Made by a program: the position numbers and the translations under genes. This document shows positions 1 to 7,955 of a stretch of DNA of 64,000 nt, piece by piece. Each line of letters opens with the position of its first letter. The first letter of the stretch is position 1. Under the pieces are notes generated by a model that saw nothing but the letters and a program-made list of their open reading frames with translations, was not told the origin of the DNA and searched no databases. The DNA is from GCA-2687025 sp964473525 (GTDB taxonomy: Bacteria > Poribacteria > WGA-4E > GCA-2687025): assembly GCA_964473525.1 (NCBI GenBank), contig CAYYPK010000011.1:1-64000 (forward strand), in the 5' to 3' direction.

Positions 1-2
1 GC

Positions 3-227
3 CCCGAGTTGGACGCGCTGGTCGACTGCGCGCGTGGCGTAGACGGCGTCCTGGGGTCCGGCCTCGTCGGGGCAGGCCTCGGCGGATGCGTGTCCGTGCT
101 CGTCCGGGCCGGCAGCGTCGACGAGCTCGTGGACACGGTGTTGCGCGGCTACTTCACCGCGCGTGGCGTGGAGCCGTTTGTCGAGGTCTGTACGCCTGTC
201 GACGGAGCCTCGGCGACCACCGCGTGA
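3..227 (+). CDS. GHMP-family sugar kinase, galactokinase-like (C-terminal fragment)
   Basis: Only the last 74 or so codons lie in the window; the gene begins upstream and ends at TGA 225-227. The peptide contains LVGAGLGGCVSVLV, which matches the glycine-rich C-terminal motif of galactokinases and related GHMP kinases (usually GxGxGGCxxxLV), followed by the closing helix-strand and a GVEPF segment typical of the galactokinase tail. Members phosphorylate C1 of galactose or a related sugar with ATP in the cytoplasm. The substrate cannot be told from this fragment; arabinokinase and other GHMP kinases remain possible. It converges on the leftward TPR gene, with a long palindrome between them. 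Confidence 0.75.
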   Translation, partial: PELDALVDCARGVDGVLGSGLVGAGLGGCVSVLVRAGSVDELVDTVLRGYFTARGVEPFVEVCTPVDGASATTA

Positions 228-265
228 TGGCGCGCTGGCCAACAGCCGACCCCCAGAGCTGAAGC

Positions 266-293
266 GAGAGAGGGCGTCCGGACGCCCTCTCTC
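266..293. terminator. Perfect 28-bp palindrome between convergent genes, terminator-like
   Basis: Bases 266-278 are perfectly complementary to 281-293, giving a GC-rich stem of up to 13 bp (11-12 bp with a realistic 4-nt loop). It sits in the 86 bp between the stop of the rightward kinase and the stop of the leftward TPR gene, where a shared bidirectional terminator is expected. There is no real T-run on either side, so intrinsic termination may be weak or need a factor. Confidence 0.5.
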
Positions 294-313
294 TTGCCGA
301 TCACGGCGCGAGC

Positions 314-3300
314 CTAGTTGCCTTCGAGCTGCGCCAGGTATTGGGTGATGGCGACGATCTGGCTCTCGGCGCGCCGTAGCGCGCGGTCGAGGTTGACGTT
401 GCCCGGAGTGATGCGGACACCGGCGTCGTCGACGTACATCGCCGTCAACATGCCGAAGGTGCGCACCGCGTCCTTCCACTGCTCCAACTGGACGTAGCCG
501 TCCCCGACCTGCACGAGCGCGACCTGCGCCGACTCGCTCTCCGGGTACGCCTGCACCAGGGCCTCGAATTCCCCGATCGCGTCCAGGACCGCCTGCTTCT
601 GCGCCGCCGTCACCTCGACGCCGCCAATCTCCGAGAGCGCGGCGTTGAAGCCGGTCTCGATGATGCCGTACTCGAGCGCCGCCAACAGCTCCTCGGTGTC
701 CTTGATGTAGCCGAGGACGGTGTTCTTGGACTGCTCGGAGGCAGATGGCAGGTCAAGGACGCTCTTGTACATCGCCAGAGCTTCCTTGAGCTTCTCCACC
801 TTCGCGGGGTCTTCGTCGGCCAGCTCGATGGTGTCGTTGTAGCGAGAGTCGCCGACGCTGATGAAGGCGTCCGCGGCGTACTCGCTTTCGGGGTAGTCCG
901 CCGCGAGGCGTTCGTAGATGCCGAACACCTGGTCGGTCTGCTCCATGTTGCCGTAGCACGCGGCTGCCGAATACAGCGACTCGGCGGCGCTCGGGTGCTG
1001 CGGGTAGTTGTCAGCCACCGCGACGTACGCCGGCAGCGCCTCCGCGAACTGCTGCGCCGCGAAGAACGCCTCGCCCACCTGGTACTGCCAGAGGCCGGCG
1101 TCTTCGTTGGTCGGGTAGCGGTTCACGAGCTGCTGCAGGTGCTGAGCGGACTCCGCGAACAGAGTGGCGTCCATCTCGCTGCCGCGCGCGAGGTCATACT
1201 TCGTCACGCCCGTGTAGTAGAGCGCGGTCTGTATCTCCTCGGCCGACGCAGTGATGTGGCCGTTGTCCGACAGCGTTACGAAGCGCGGAAGCACCTCGGC
1301 GGCAATCGGTAGATCCACTGGCCCGTGCACCGCGTAGGAGATGACACCCGCCTGGTAGAGCGCGGGGCCGACGAACACGCGCGCGTTCTGCGGCGCCTGC
1401 GCGATCGGCTCTGCGTACTCCGCGACCTGCAAGTAGTCCTGCACGGATTCGCGCGAGGCCTGCTTGTAGGCGGTGTTGAGAGCTCCTTCGGTGCTGTCGA
1501 ACATGGAGCGCGCCTGCTGCGACCGCAGGTTCGCCACCTGGTACTGAGCCTGTACCATCTGCACCACATCGCCCGTGGCTGCCGACCGGTCGCGCGCGTC
1601 GATCGCCTTCGCGACCGCCGCGTCGATCTGACCGGAGCGCACGTACAGGTCAGACGCCCGGACGCCGCCATCGGCGACCATCAGACGCACCTGGTCGTTC
1701 GTGCTGGCTGCGAACCGCGCCTGCAGATCCTCGAACGCGGCAATCGCCTGATCGACTGCGTCAGCATCTCCTGCGTCGGCGGCTTCGCCGAGAAGCACGC
1801 CTGCGCGGTAGAGAGCCTGCGCGGCGAAGTCTGAGTCGCCGCCCACTTCGGCGGCGCGGCTGTAGTTGGCGATGGCCTGCGCGCGGTCACCGACCTGGTT
1901 CTCGTAGATGTCCGCGAGGGACAGGTACGATCGCAGTTGCATGTCGGCGTCCGTTGAGTTCGCAGCGAGGAACTCGTACTCAGCCGCAGCCTCCTGGTGC
2001 TGACCGATCTGCTGGTTGAGCCGCGCGAGCTCAATGTGCGCGGCTTCGATGATCGGCAGCTTGTCGGCGTCCGTGACGGTGCCTTCAAGGCCGGTCACCA
2101 CGTGCAGCGACTGAATCGCTGGCATGACGCGTCCGCCGCGCGACTGCGCGAGACCGCGTGTGTAGTTGATGCTCAGAAGCAGGGAGTCATCGACCTTGCC
2201 CTGATCGCGGTAGGCGAGCGCCTTGCCGGACAGTTCCTCGGCCTGCGTGAACCATGGCGCGCCGGCGTTCTCGTCGTCTACGACGAGCGCCTCACCATGC
2301 TTATACGCGCTGACCGCTGCCTGGTAGTAGCCCAGCGGAGCCTGGTCGCTGTCGGGGAACAGGTCGCCGAGCGCCTGGTACTCAGGCGCCGCATCGGCGA
2401 ACCGCTCCGCCTCGAACAACATGTTGCCGATCTTCAGCTGCGCCGTGACCCGCGTGCTCTCCTCGGCCGACTCGCTCGACACGACCTGCCGCAGGCCTGG
2501 GATGATCTCGTCGATGCTGCCGAGCCCGAGCTTCTCGAGCGCGAGGACGCGGAGCAGGTTCCCGGAGTTCACGGCCTTCTGCGCGCGGTCGTCGGTGCGG
2601 TCCGAGTAGTTGGCGGTCAACTGGTCGGCGAGCGTGACGACTTCTTCCCACGTAGCCTCATCCGTCTCGGCGAGCGCCTTGGTTGAAAGCGTCAGGCCGT
2701 AAAGGGCGTCCGGGGCGTTCTCACTGTCGGGCGAGTTGTCGACCACGACGCGGAACGCCTCGACCGACTTGTTCAGGTTGTCCGTAGTGCGAGGCTCGGC
2801 GGAGTAGAAGCACACGCCGATGAGGTACTGCGCGGCGTCGACGTAGTCGCTGCCGGGGTACCGGTCGACGATGTTCGCGTAGGCGGTGGCGGCTTCGGCC
2901 CAGCGTTCCTGGCCACGGAGGAGGTCAGCCAGCCGGATCGCGCCGAGCGACTGCCAGGTTTCACCCAGCGCGTCGTTGTCCGCGATTGTCCGATACTGGT
3001 TGATCGCCTCGTCGATGTCCTTCTCTTTCTCGTACGTCTCGGCGGTCAGCACGGCGGCGCGACCGAAGTTCTCGCTCATACGCGGGATGAGACCATACGA
3101 TGCGCGCGCCTCTGCCCACTGCTCGAGCTTCTCGTGGACGTGCGCCTTGTTCAGCATGGAGTTCTCGAGGAGCGGCAGGCGCTCCGGGAACTCGTAGTCG
3201 AGGTTGAAGACTTCGTCGCCGTAGTCGGCGATTGCCTGCGCCAGCGCCGGGACCGCAGCCTCGTAAGCGGCCGTGTCGCCATCGCGCTCACCAATGCGGA

Positions 3301-4208
3301 AGTTCGATACTCCCACCTGGTACAGCGAGCGCAACTTGACCGCGTAGAACTTAGGCAGGTCTTCGAAGTCCAGGACGCGCGTGTATTCGCCGATGGCGAC
3401 CTCGAAGCGGTCCTGCTCGAACATGATGTCGCCGAGCTTCATCTGAATCTCGGACGCCTGTAGGTCGAATTCCTCGTCGGTGATGTGGGCATCCACGAAG
3501 GACCGACCGCGCTCGAGAACCTCCTCGTAGCGGCCCAGCTCGCTGAGGCTCCACAGCTCACCGTAGAGGGCGTACGGAGCGAGCACCTCGTCGTCGGGGT
3601 GTCGGTCCATGACGTTGCGGTACCACTCCAGCGCGCTCTCGAAGCTCTTCATCTGGTAGTAAGCTTCGGCGATCTGGAACGTGGCGTGAGCGACGTAGTC
3701 GGAGTCCGGCTCTTCGTTCAGCACCTCGGTGTACGCGGCGATGGCCGTGTCGTAGCTCGCCGTGTCGATCGAGTCGGCGCTGCTGTTGGCGTTGGCGTTC
3801 TTGAAGTACGCCTCGCCTATGCCATAGCGCGCGGCGGCGACGTATGTGCTCTCGGGATACAGCTCGACCACGGTGCGATACGCGTCGGCGCCGCCCACGT
3901 AGTCTTCGGACTCGACGTAGTTGTCGCCGATTTCGTACTGGATCTCGGCGCGCAACGCCATGTCGTCGGTGTTCTCAATCGCCAACTGGTAGTTCTGGAT
4001 GGCGTTGTCGTAGTCCTTCTGGCGCGTGTAGATCGTGCCAAGGTCGAAGTACGCCGCCGTCACGAAGCCGGAGTTCGGGTGGTCGGCTACGAAGCGGTTG
4101 TACCGGTCGATGGCTTCCTCAAGTCGGCTCAACTGGAGGAGGCAGTAGGCTGCCTTATAGTCCGCTTCCGGGATCAGCACCGAGCCCGCGAACGCTTCGG
4201 GCGTCAGG
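314..4208 (-). CDS. Giant TPR-repeat protein, C-terminal part (joined across an assembly gap to 4219-4869)
   Basis: About 1297 codons read leftward from the gap to the stop at 314-316. The protein is almost entirely tetratricopeptide/YfgC-YbgF-like helix pairs (recurring patterns such as A-x-Y-x(4)-Y-P-x-S and E-A-I-x-x-Y), acidic and rich in Ala, with no catalytic motif seen. TPR solenoids serve as protein-protein scaffolds. The frame stays open right up to the Ns, and the residues beside the gap (LTPEAF, then AAYCLLQLSRLEEAI) are TPR-like. The GTG at 4178-4180 is therefore very unlikely to be a true start; this is the continuation of the anchored N-terminal piece. The combined protein exceeds 1500 residues. 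The role is unknown; a periplasmic or envelope scaffold is plausible. Confidence 0.85.
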
Positions 4209-4218
4209 NNNNNNNNNN
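4209..4218. other. Assembly gap (10 N)
   Basis: Ten Ns interrupt the TPR gene. The N-terminal frame ends exactly at 4219 and the C-terminal frame resumes at 4207 with one spare base at 4208. The two halves join in frame only if the true gap length is 2 modulo 3, so the 10-base value is a placeholder and not a measured length. Confidence 0.97.
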
Positions 4219-4869
4219 GTTGTCGAACTCGCGGAACGCCTGCTCGTAGTTCTGCTCGAGCAGGAACGTCTGAGCGATGAGGTGCTGCGAGTCATCGCGG
4301 AACTCGGAGTTCGGGAAGTTGTCGACGATGGCCTTGTACGCCACTCGCGCGCGGTCGTATTCCTTCGTCTCGAAGTTCAACTGCCCGATGGAATACCACG
4401 CGTTCTCCAAGTACAGGCTGTTCGGGAAGTTGTCGATAAGTTCCTGGAACTTCGGGTCGGCTTCCTCGAACTTCTTCTGCTTGAACAGCACGTACCCCCA
4501 CAGGAACGTGATGAGTTCCCTATGCTTGGGGACCGTGGCGTCGCGGTAGATGTCCTCAATCGTCGCCACCGCGACGTCGTACTTTGTGATGTCGCCCGTC
4601 TGGTCAGCGATCTGCGCGTTCGCGAATGCGATCTTGTAGTGCGCCAGCGTCGGGAAGTCCGGGTCGATGATCTCGGTCTTCACGAACGGCTTGACGGACT
4701 CCTCGAGCGCGACTTCGTACTGCTCGATGGCTTCCTGGTATCTCTGGCCGGCGAGGAACTGCTCGGCGTCCTCGAACGCCGTCCTTACCCGCTGCGAACT
4801 GCCGCTGGGCCAGAACAGCACGCCCAGAAGCCCGACGACGCCGATCCCTACTAGAAGCTTATCGTTCAT
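4219..4869 (-). CDS. Giant TPR-repeat protein, N-terminal membrane-anchored part
   Basis: 217 codons read leftward from ATG 4867-4869 to the gap. Residues 4-20 are a single hydrophobic segment with a short MNDK leader, consistent with an uncleaved N-terminal membrane anchor or signal anchor. Helix-turn-helix TPR units follow from about residue 30 (for example FLAGQRYQEAIEQYEVAL and FLLEQNYEQAFREFD). The start is supported by AAAGGGA about 9 nt upstream. The topology suggests that the very long TPR solenoid lies outside the inner membrane. It lies 227 bp downstream of the anti-sigma gene on the same strand; that spacer has no obvious gene. Joint transcription with the sigma locus is possible but not shown. 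Confidence 0.85.
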
Positions 4870-5096
4870 TCGGTTGGATCCCTTTGCTGCTGACTACGGT
4901 CTTGAAACTGGGGATTCCTGCGGGTGTTCCGCTCGCCTACCCACACGTGCGCACACGCGGACGCACCCAGATACACACAACGCTCAGTAATTCCGCCGGA
5001 AGGCTACACGCTTTCGACCGTGCGTTCAACGGCCGTGCCGTCTTGCCCTCCAAGCGTCGGCTGGTCGCCGGATCCTCGTCCCGGCGCAGCATCAGG

Positions 5097-5891
5097 TTAG
5101 TACAGCGGCAGCGTCACATCAGCGATTGCCGACACGCTGCCCGACACGAAGGCCGCAAGACCGTCGTACCCGGCGCTGCGTGACGCGTACGGCGCCTGCC
5201 GCGCGAGAGCGACGGCCTCCTCGGAGGCATACAGGTCAAGGTCGAACGACTCCCCCGACGCCCGCACGGCGTCGCGACGAGGACGGAGGATGGTAGCGAT
5301 GAGTTGCTCAATCCGCGAACTGTCCATCATCGGGCCTTTGGACCGCGCCATCGCCACGCGCGGGATGGGCTCGACGGACGGCGTAATCGCTCGAGGCTCC
5401 ATCATCACCAACTGCACGGCCATCAGATCCCCGCTCTTCTCCACGCTCCTGGCGACGCGGGGCCCGAGCTCGTGGGCGTCCGCGGCCACCGTTGGCGTGA
5501 CGTCCTGCCGTGCAACGGGCGAGAAGGTCGGTTCTCCGCCCACCCCGGCGGGGGCGTCCACCCAGAAGGCGCGGCCGATGAGGAACAGGGCGAGAGCGGC
5601 CACGGCCGCCATCGCCGCAGGCACAGGCCGCGTCCACGCCGGCCGTGCGACCGCAACTGCGGGCCGTCTTGCCTCCAGTCGCGTTGGTAGGGCCTCCAGA
5701 TAGCCGGGTGGCGGCACGACGGTCATGGCGTGACGCACCGCGCGGGTGACGCGCTCGGAGTCGGCGAAGTCGCCCCGGCAGCTCTCACAGCCCGCGAGAT
5801 GGGCTCGCACCCTCATCTGCTGGCCAGGGGGCAGATCGCCGGCGCCGTAGGCGTCCAACCGTTCGCGTGTCTCTCCGCAGGTGAAGCGCAT
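5097..5891 (-). CDS. Putative zinc-finger anti-sigma factor, single-pass membrane protein
   Basis: A 264-aa protein, started at ATG 5889-5891 because GGGGAGGAG lies just upstream and the upstream sigma gene stops one base before it (TAAGATG). The first 40 residues carry a zf-HC2-type zinc-binding anti-sigma motif, Cys5 then His31-x3-Cys35-x2-Cys38, as in ZAS-family anti-sigma factors. One hydrophobic segment (AAMAAVAALALFLIG region, about residue 110) would span the inner membrane. The C-terminal part is presumably the extracytoplasmic sensor and has no domain I recognise. It likely holds the neighbouring ECF sigma factor inactive until a cell-envelope signal arrives. A longer reading from 6011 has no support. 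Confidence 0.85.
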   Translation of the reverse strand: MRFTCGETRERLDAYGAGDLPPGQQMRVRAHLAGCESCRGDFADSERVTRAVRHAMTVVPPPGYLEALPTRLEARRPAVAVARPAWTRPVPAAMAAVAALALFLIGRAFWVDAPAGVGGEPTFSPVARQDVTPTVAADAHELGPRVARSVEKSGDLMAVQLVMMEPRAITPSVEPIPRVAMARSKGPMMDSSRIEQLIATILRPRRDAVRASGESFDLDLYASEEAVALARQAPYASRSAGYDGLAAFVSGSVSAIADVTLPLY

Positions 5892-5892
5892 C

Positions 5893-6489
5893 TTACTCCT
5901 CCCCCACAGGGGCGCGCCGGGCGGTCCCGTTAACGTACGGGTCGAGACGGACCCGCAACTGCTTCCGGGCGTTGTGCAGACGGGACCGAACTGTGCCTTC
6001 TGGAATCCCAAGCGCCGCGCTGACCTCGGCGCAACTGAGCCCCTCGAGGTCGAACAGAACGACGACGGCGCGCAGGTTCGCGGTCAGTTCCATCACGGCC
6101 GCCTGCACGTGGGCGCGCGCCTCGTCGCGCTCAACCGGCTCGTTCGGCCGCGTGGGACGACGAGCGACTCCACTGTGCCGCCGCAACCTCTCGAGGAACC
6201 CCACCCGGCGTCGCTGCGCGCGCAGCTCATTGAGCGCGGCGTTCATCACGATGCGGTAGAGCCACGTATCGAGCTGGGCATCACGACGATAGCGATCGAG
6301 CGAGCGGTACGCCCTCAGGAGGGCATCCTGCAAGACATCGTCCGCGGCCTCGTGGGTGGGCATCATGCCGCGAGCGACGCGGTACGCCTGGTCGCGGTGC
6401 TTCTCGACGAACGCCACGAAGGCGGCGTGCGCCTCGGTAGCTTCCGGCGCGTCCACGATGCCGTGCGAGATGGCTTCCGTCCAGTCCAT
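5893..6489 (-). CDS. ECF RNA polymerase sigma factor (RpoE-like)
   Basis: A 198-aa sigma-70 family protein of the ECF group, with regions 2 and 4 only. Region 2 shows EAADDVLQDALLRAYRSLDR and TWLYRIVMNAALNELR; region 4 shows the helix-turn-helix around EVSAALGIPEGTVRSRL. The start is placed at ATG 6487-6489, with GAGGG six bases upstream. ATG 6493-6495 is the alternative. The in-frame codon at 6531 is ruled out because it lies upstream of the -10 element of the likely promoter at 6519-6545. The cognate anti-sigma gene follows 1 bp after the stop, so the pair is translationally coupled. Confidence 0.93.
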   Translation of the reverse strand: MDWTEAISHGIVDAPEATEAHAAFVAFVEKHRDQAYRVARGMMPTHEAADDVLQDALLRAYRSLDRYRRDAQLDTWLYRIVMNAALNELRAQRRRVGFLERLRRHSGVARRPTRPNEPVERDEARAHVQAAVMELTANLRAVVVLFDLEGLSCAEVSAALGIPEGTVRSRLHNARKQLRVRLDPYVNGTARRAPVGEE

Positions 6490-6518
6490 TCGCATCCCTC
6501 TTGGCCCACGATCGCCTG

Positions 6519-6545
6519 TTAGACACCGCAACGGGCCCAGCGTTC
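6519..6545 (-). promoter_or_regulatory. ECF-type promoter of the sigma/anti-sigma operon
   Basis: On the minus strand GAAC (6542-6545) is followed after 18 bases by TCTAA (6519-6523). This is the layout of RpoE-class promoters (GAACTT-N16-TCTRA). Transcription would begin near 6512, giving a leader of roughly 20 nt before the sigma start codon. It implies that the sigma factor activates its own gene. Confidence 0.6.
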
Positions 6546-6566
6546 ACGGAAAATCAGCCGCGCGTC

Positions 6567-6833
6567 CTACTTCATCGCCTCATACGCGTACATCGCCGCG
6601 AACCCAACGACGAAGGCGGCCGCAACGCTCGCCGCGAAGACTACCGTGACGGCGATCCACGCGCCGACGCCGGAGCCGCCCCTCGGCTTGTCCCACAGCC
6701 GCTCCGGGTCGGCGGGCCCATCGCGGACGATCTCCACCGTGGTGTCGTCGCGCGCCTCGGGCACGCCGGCCTCGGCGCGTCGCTCCCGCTGCACCTTGTC
6801 CCGCAGGGCTTCGCGTGTCCCTCTGTCGGCCAC
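6567..6833 (-). CDS. Small single-pass membrane protein, unknown function
   Basis: An 88-aa protein started at GTG 6831-6833, with AGAGGA about 7 nt upstream. The first half is charged and soluble (ADRGTREALRDKVQRERR). Residues about 57-83 form one hydrophobic helix that ends in YEAMK, so it is probably a tail-anchored inner-membrane protein with its N-terminus in the cytoplasm. No family is recognised. It lies just upstream of the ECF sigma promoter on the same strand and ends 22 bp before it, so it may read into the sigma operon. Confidence 0.65.
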   Translation of the reverse strand: MADRGTREALRDKVQRERRAEAGVPEARDDTTVEIVRDGPADPERLWDKPRGGSGVGAWIAVTVVFAASVAAAFVVGFAAMYAYEAMK

Positions 6834-6937
6834 CGCGCGGTCCTCTGGAGATGAAGTGGGCAGCAGTATAGAGAGCCGGTCGCGCGGCGGTCAACGCGAC
6901 CGACGGTCGGCGTGCGGTCGGCCAGTCGAGACGCGTT

Positions 6938-7717
6938 CTACCGGCTGCCTTTGACGCGGGCCCACGACGTTGCGAGCTTGCCACTCGCGCTCACCGCGAG
7001 GAAGCCCTTGGCGTCGGCATCCATACTCGCCCCGATCTCCGCTTCCGACAGCACGCGGTTCCAGAGCCGCACTTCATCAACGTGGCCTGGCCACGCCTCT
7101 CCCGACCACGTGCCTATCGTGACGTCCGTGGGCGTGTCCGCGGGCGCCACCGGGTTGCCGGACTCCTGCTCGAACGTCATGGCGCCGTCGACGTAGATGC
7201 GGACCATGCCGCCGTCATCCGTTGAGTGGGTGTACGCCAGGTAGTACCACACGTCGGTCTCAAGCACCGTGGCGTTGTCGTTGATATCGAGGAATCCGCC
7301 ACCTGGGTTGTTCGTCCACACCTTGATGCCGTTGCTCGGATTCATTCCGTAGCCGAATCCGATGAGCCTGCCGCCGCCGCCGCGGGTGCCAAAGATGATC
7401 GCGTGCGCGCCCGGCAGACGGTCCAGCTTTACCCACGCCGCCTGCGTGATGGCGTCGGCGATTTCGAGCACGCCGGTCGTGGGTATGTTTACCAGATCAG
7501 TCGACGTGGCGAACTGCAACGCGCCGGCCATCTTGCCATCTACCCACGTGGGGCTTCCACCTATCTCGCCTTCGAGCCCGTTGGGGCCGATATCCGCCAC
7601 CACGCCGCCGGAGCCCTCGTCCAACGGCATGTACAGTACGAGCCCGTCGGTCAGCTCGGCGCGAGCCGTCAAGCACGCGACGATCGCCAGGGCACATAGA
7701 GTCGCGAATCGCTTCAT
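6938..7717 (-). CDS. Secreted LamG/concanavalin A-like jellyroll protein
   Basis: 259 aa, from ATG 7715-7717 with GGAGG about 8 nt upstream. Residues 1-20 are a signal peptide (MKRFATLCALAIVACLTARA). The rest is a LamG-like fold: the opening LTDGLVLYMPLDEGSGGVVAD, the middle TWVDGKMAGALQF, and the closing GHVDEVRLWNRVLSEAEI are hallmarks of LamG/Laminin_G_3 domains, which bind carbohydrate or protein outside the cell. The C-terminal GKLATSWARVKGSR is a short tail that I associate with LamG proteins of Poribacteria-like genomes (from memory, not checked). A sigma70-like promoter lies at 7772-7801. A longer reading from 7816 would start upstream of that promoter. Confidence 0.85.
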   Translation of the reverse strand: MKRFATLCALAIVACLTARAELTDGLVLYMPLDEGSGGVVADIGPNGLEGEIGGSPTWVDGKMAGALQFATSTDLVNIPTTGVLEIADAITQAAWVKLDRLPGAHAIIFGTRGGGGRLIGFGYGMNPSNGIKVWTNNPGGGFLDINDNATVLETDVWYYLAYTHSTDDGGMVRIYVDGAMTFEQESGNPVAPADTPTDVTIGTWSGEAWPGHVDEVRLWNRVLSEAEIGASMDADAKGFLAVSASGKLATSWARVKGSR

Positions 7718-7771
7718 CGTGTAGCCTCCATATATGTGTGCGGGAGCCAGCGTGCTCCTATGGACAGGCGT

Positions 7772-7801
7772 AATGTAAGCCGACCGGGCTCGCGAGGGCA
7801 A
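7772..7801 (-). promoter_or_regulatory. Candidate sigma70 promoter for the LamG gene
   Basis: The minus strand reads TTGCCC (7796-7801), 18 bases, TACATT (7772-7777); both hexamers match 4 of 6 consensus bases. The leader to the LamG start codon would be about 48 nt. Confidence 0.4.
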
Positions 7802-7850
7802 ACCGCGTGCCGCCACATGTCGGACCAGCAGTGGCGTACCGTCGCAATCC

Positions 7851-7859
7851 TGCTATGAT
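7851..7859 (+). promoter_or_regulatory. Candidate extended -10 promoter for the fusion peptidase gene
   Basis: TGCTATGAT is an extended -10 element (TGn then TATGAT, 5 of 6) with no good -35 hexamer. It lies in the 238-bp divergent spacer, about 95 bp before the start codon at 7956. Confidence 0.35.
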
Positions 7860-7955
7860 GGCCACCGACGCGCTCCGCTCGCCTCCACGCCGCAGCCGTG
7901 CGCGCTGACGCCGCAATCCAATACTACGCACTCCGACCCACGGGAAGGCGCGCCT

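Noticed and set aside
4178..4180. GTG as the start of a separate 1288-aa TPR protein
   Set aside because: The frame is open right up to the assembly gap with TPR-like residues, so this GTG is an internal valine codon.
5892..6011. Longer N-terminus for the anti-sigma factor (start at 6011)
   Set aside because: It overlaps the end of the sigma gene and has no ribosome site, while ATG 5891 has GGGGAGGAG and directly precedes the zinc-finger motif.
6496..6531. Longer N-terminus for the ECF sigma factor (start at 6531)
   Set aside because: The codon lies upstream of the TCTAA element of the likely promoter, and the added residues do not resemble sigma factors. ATG 6489 has a well-placed GAGGG.
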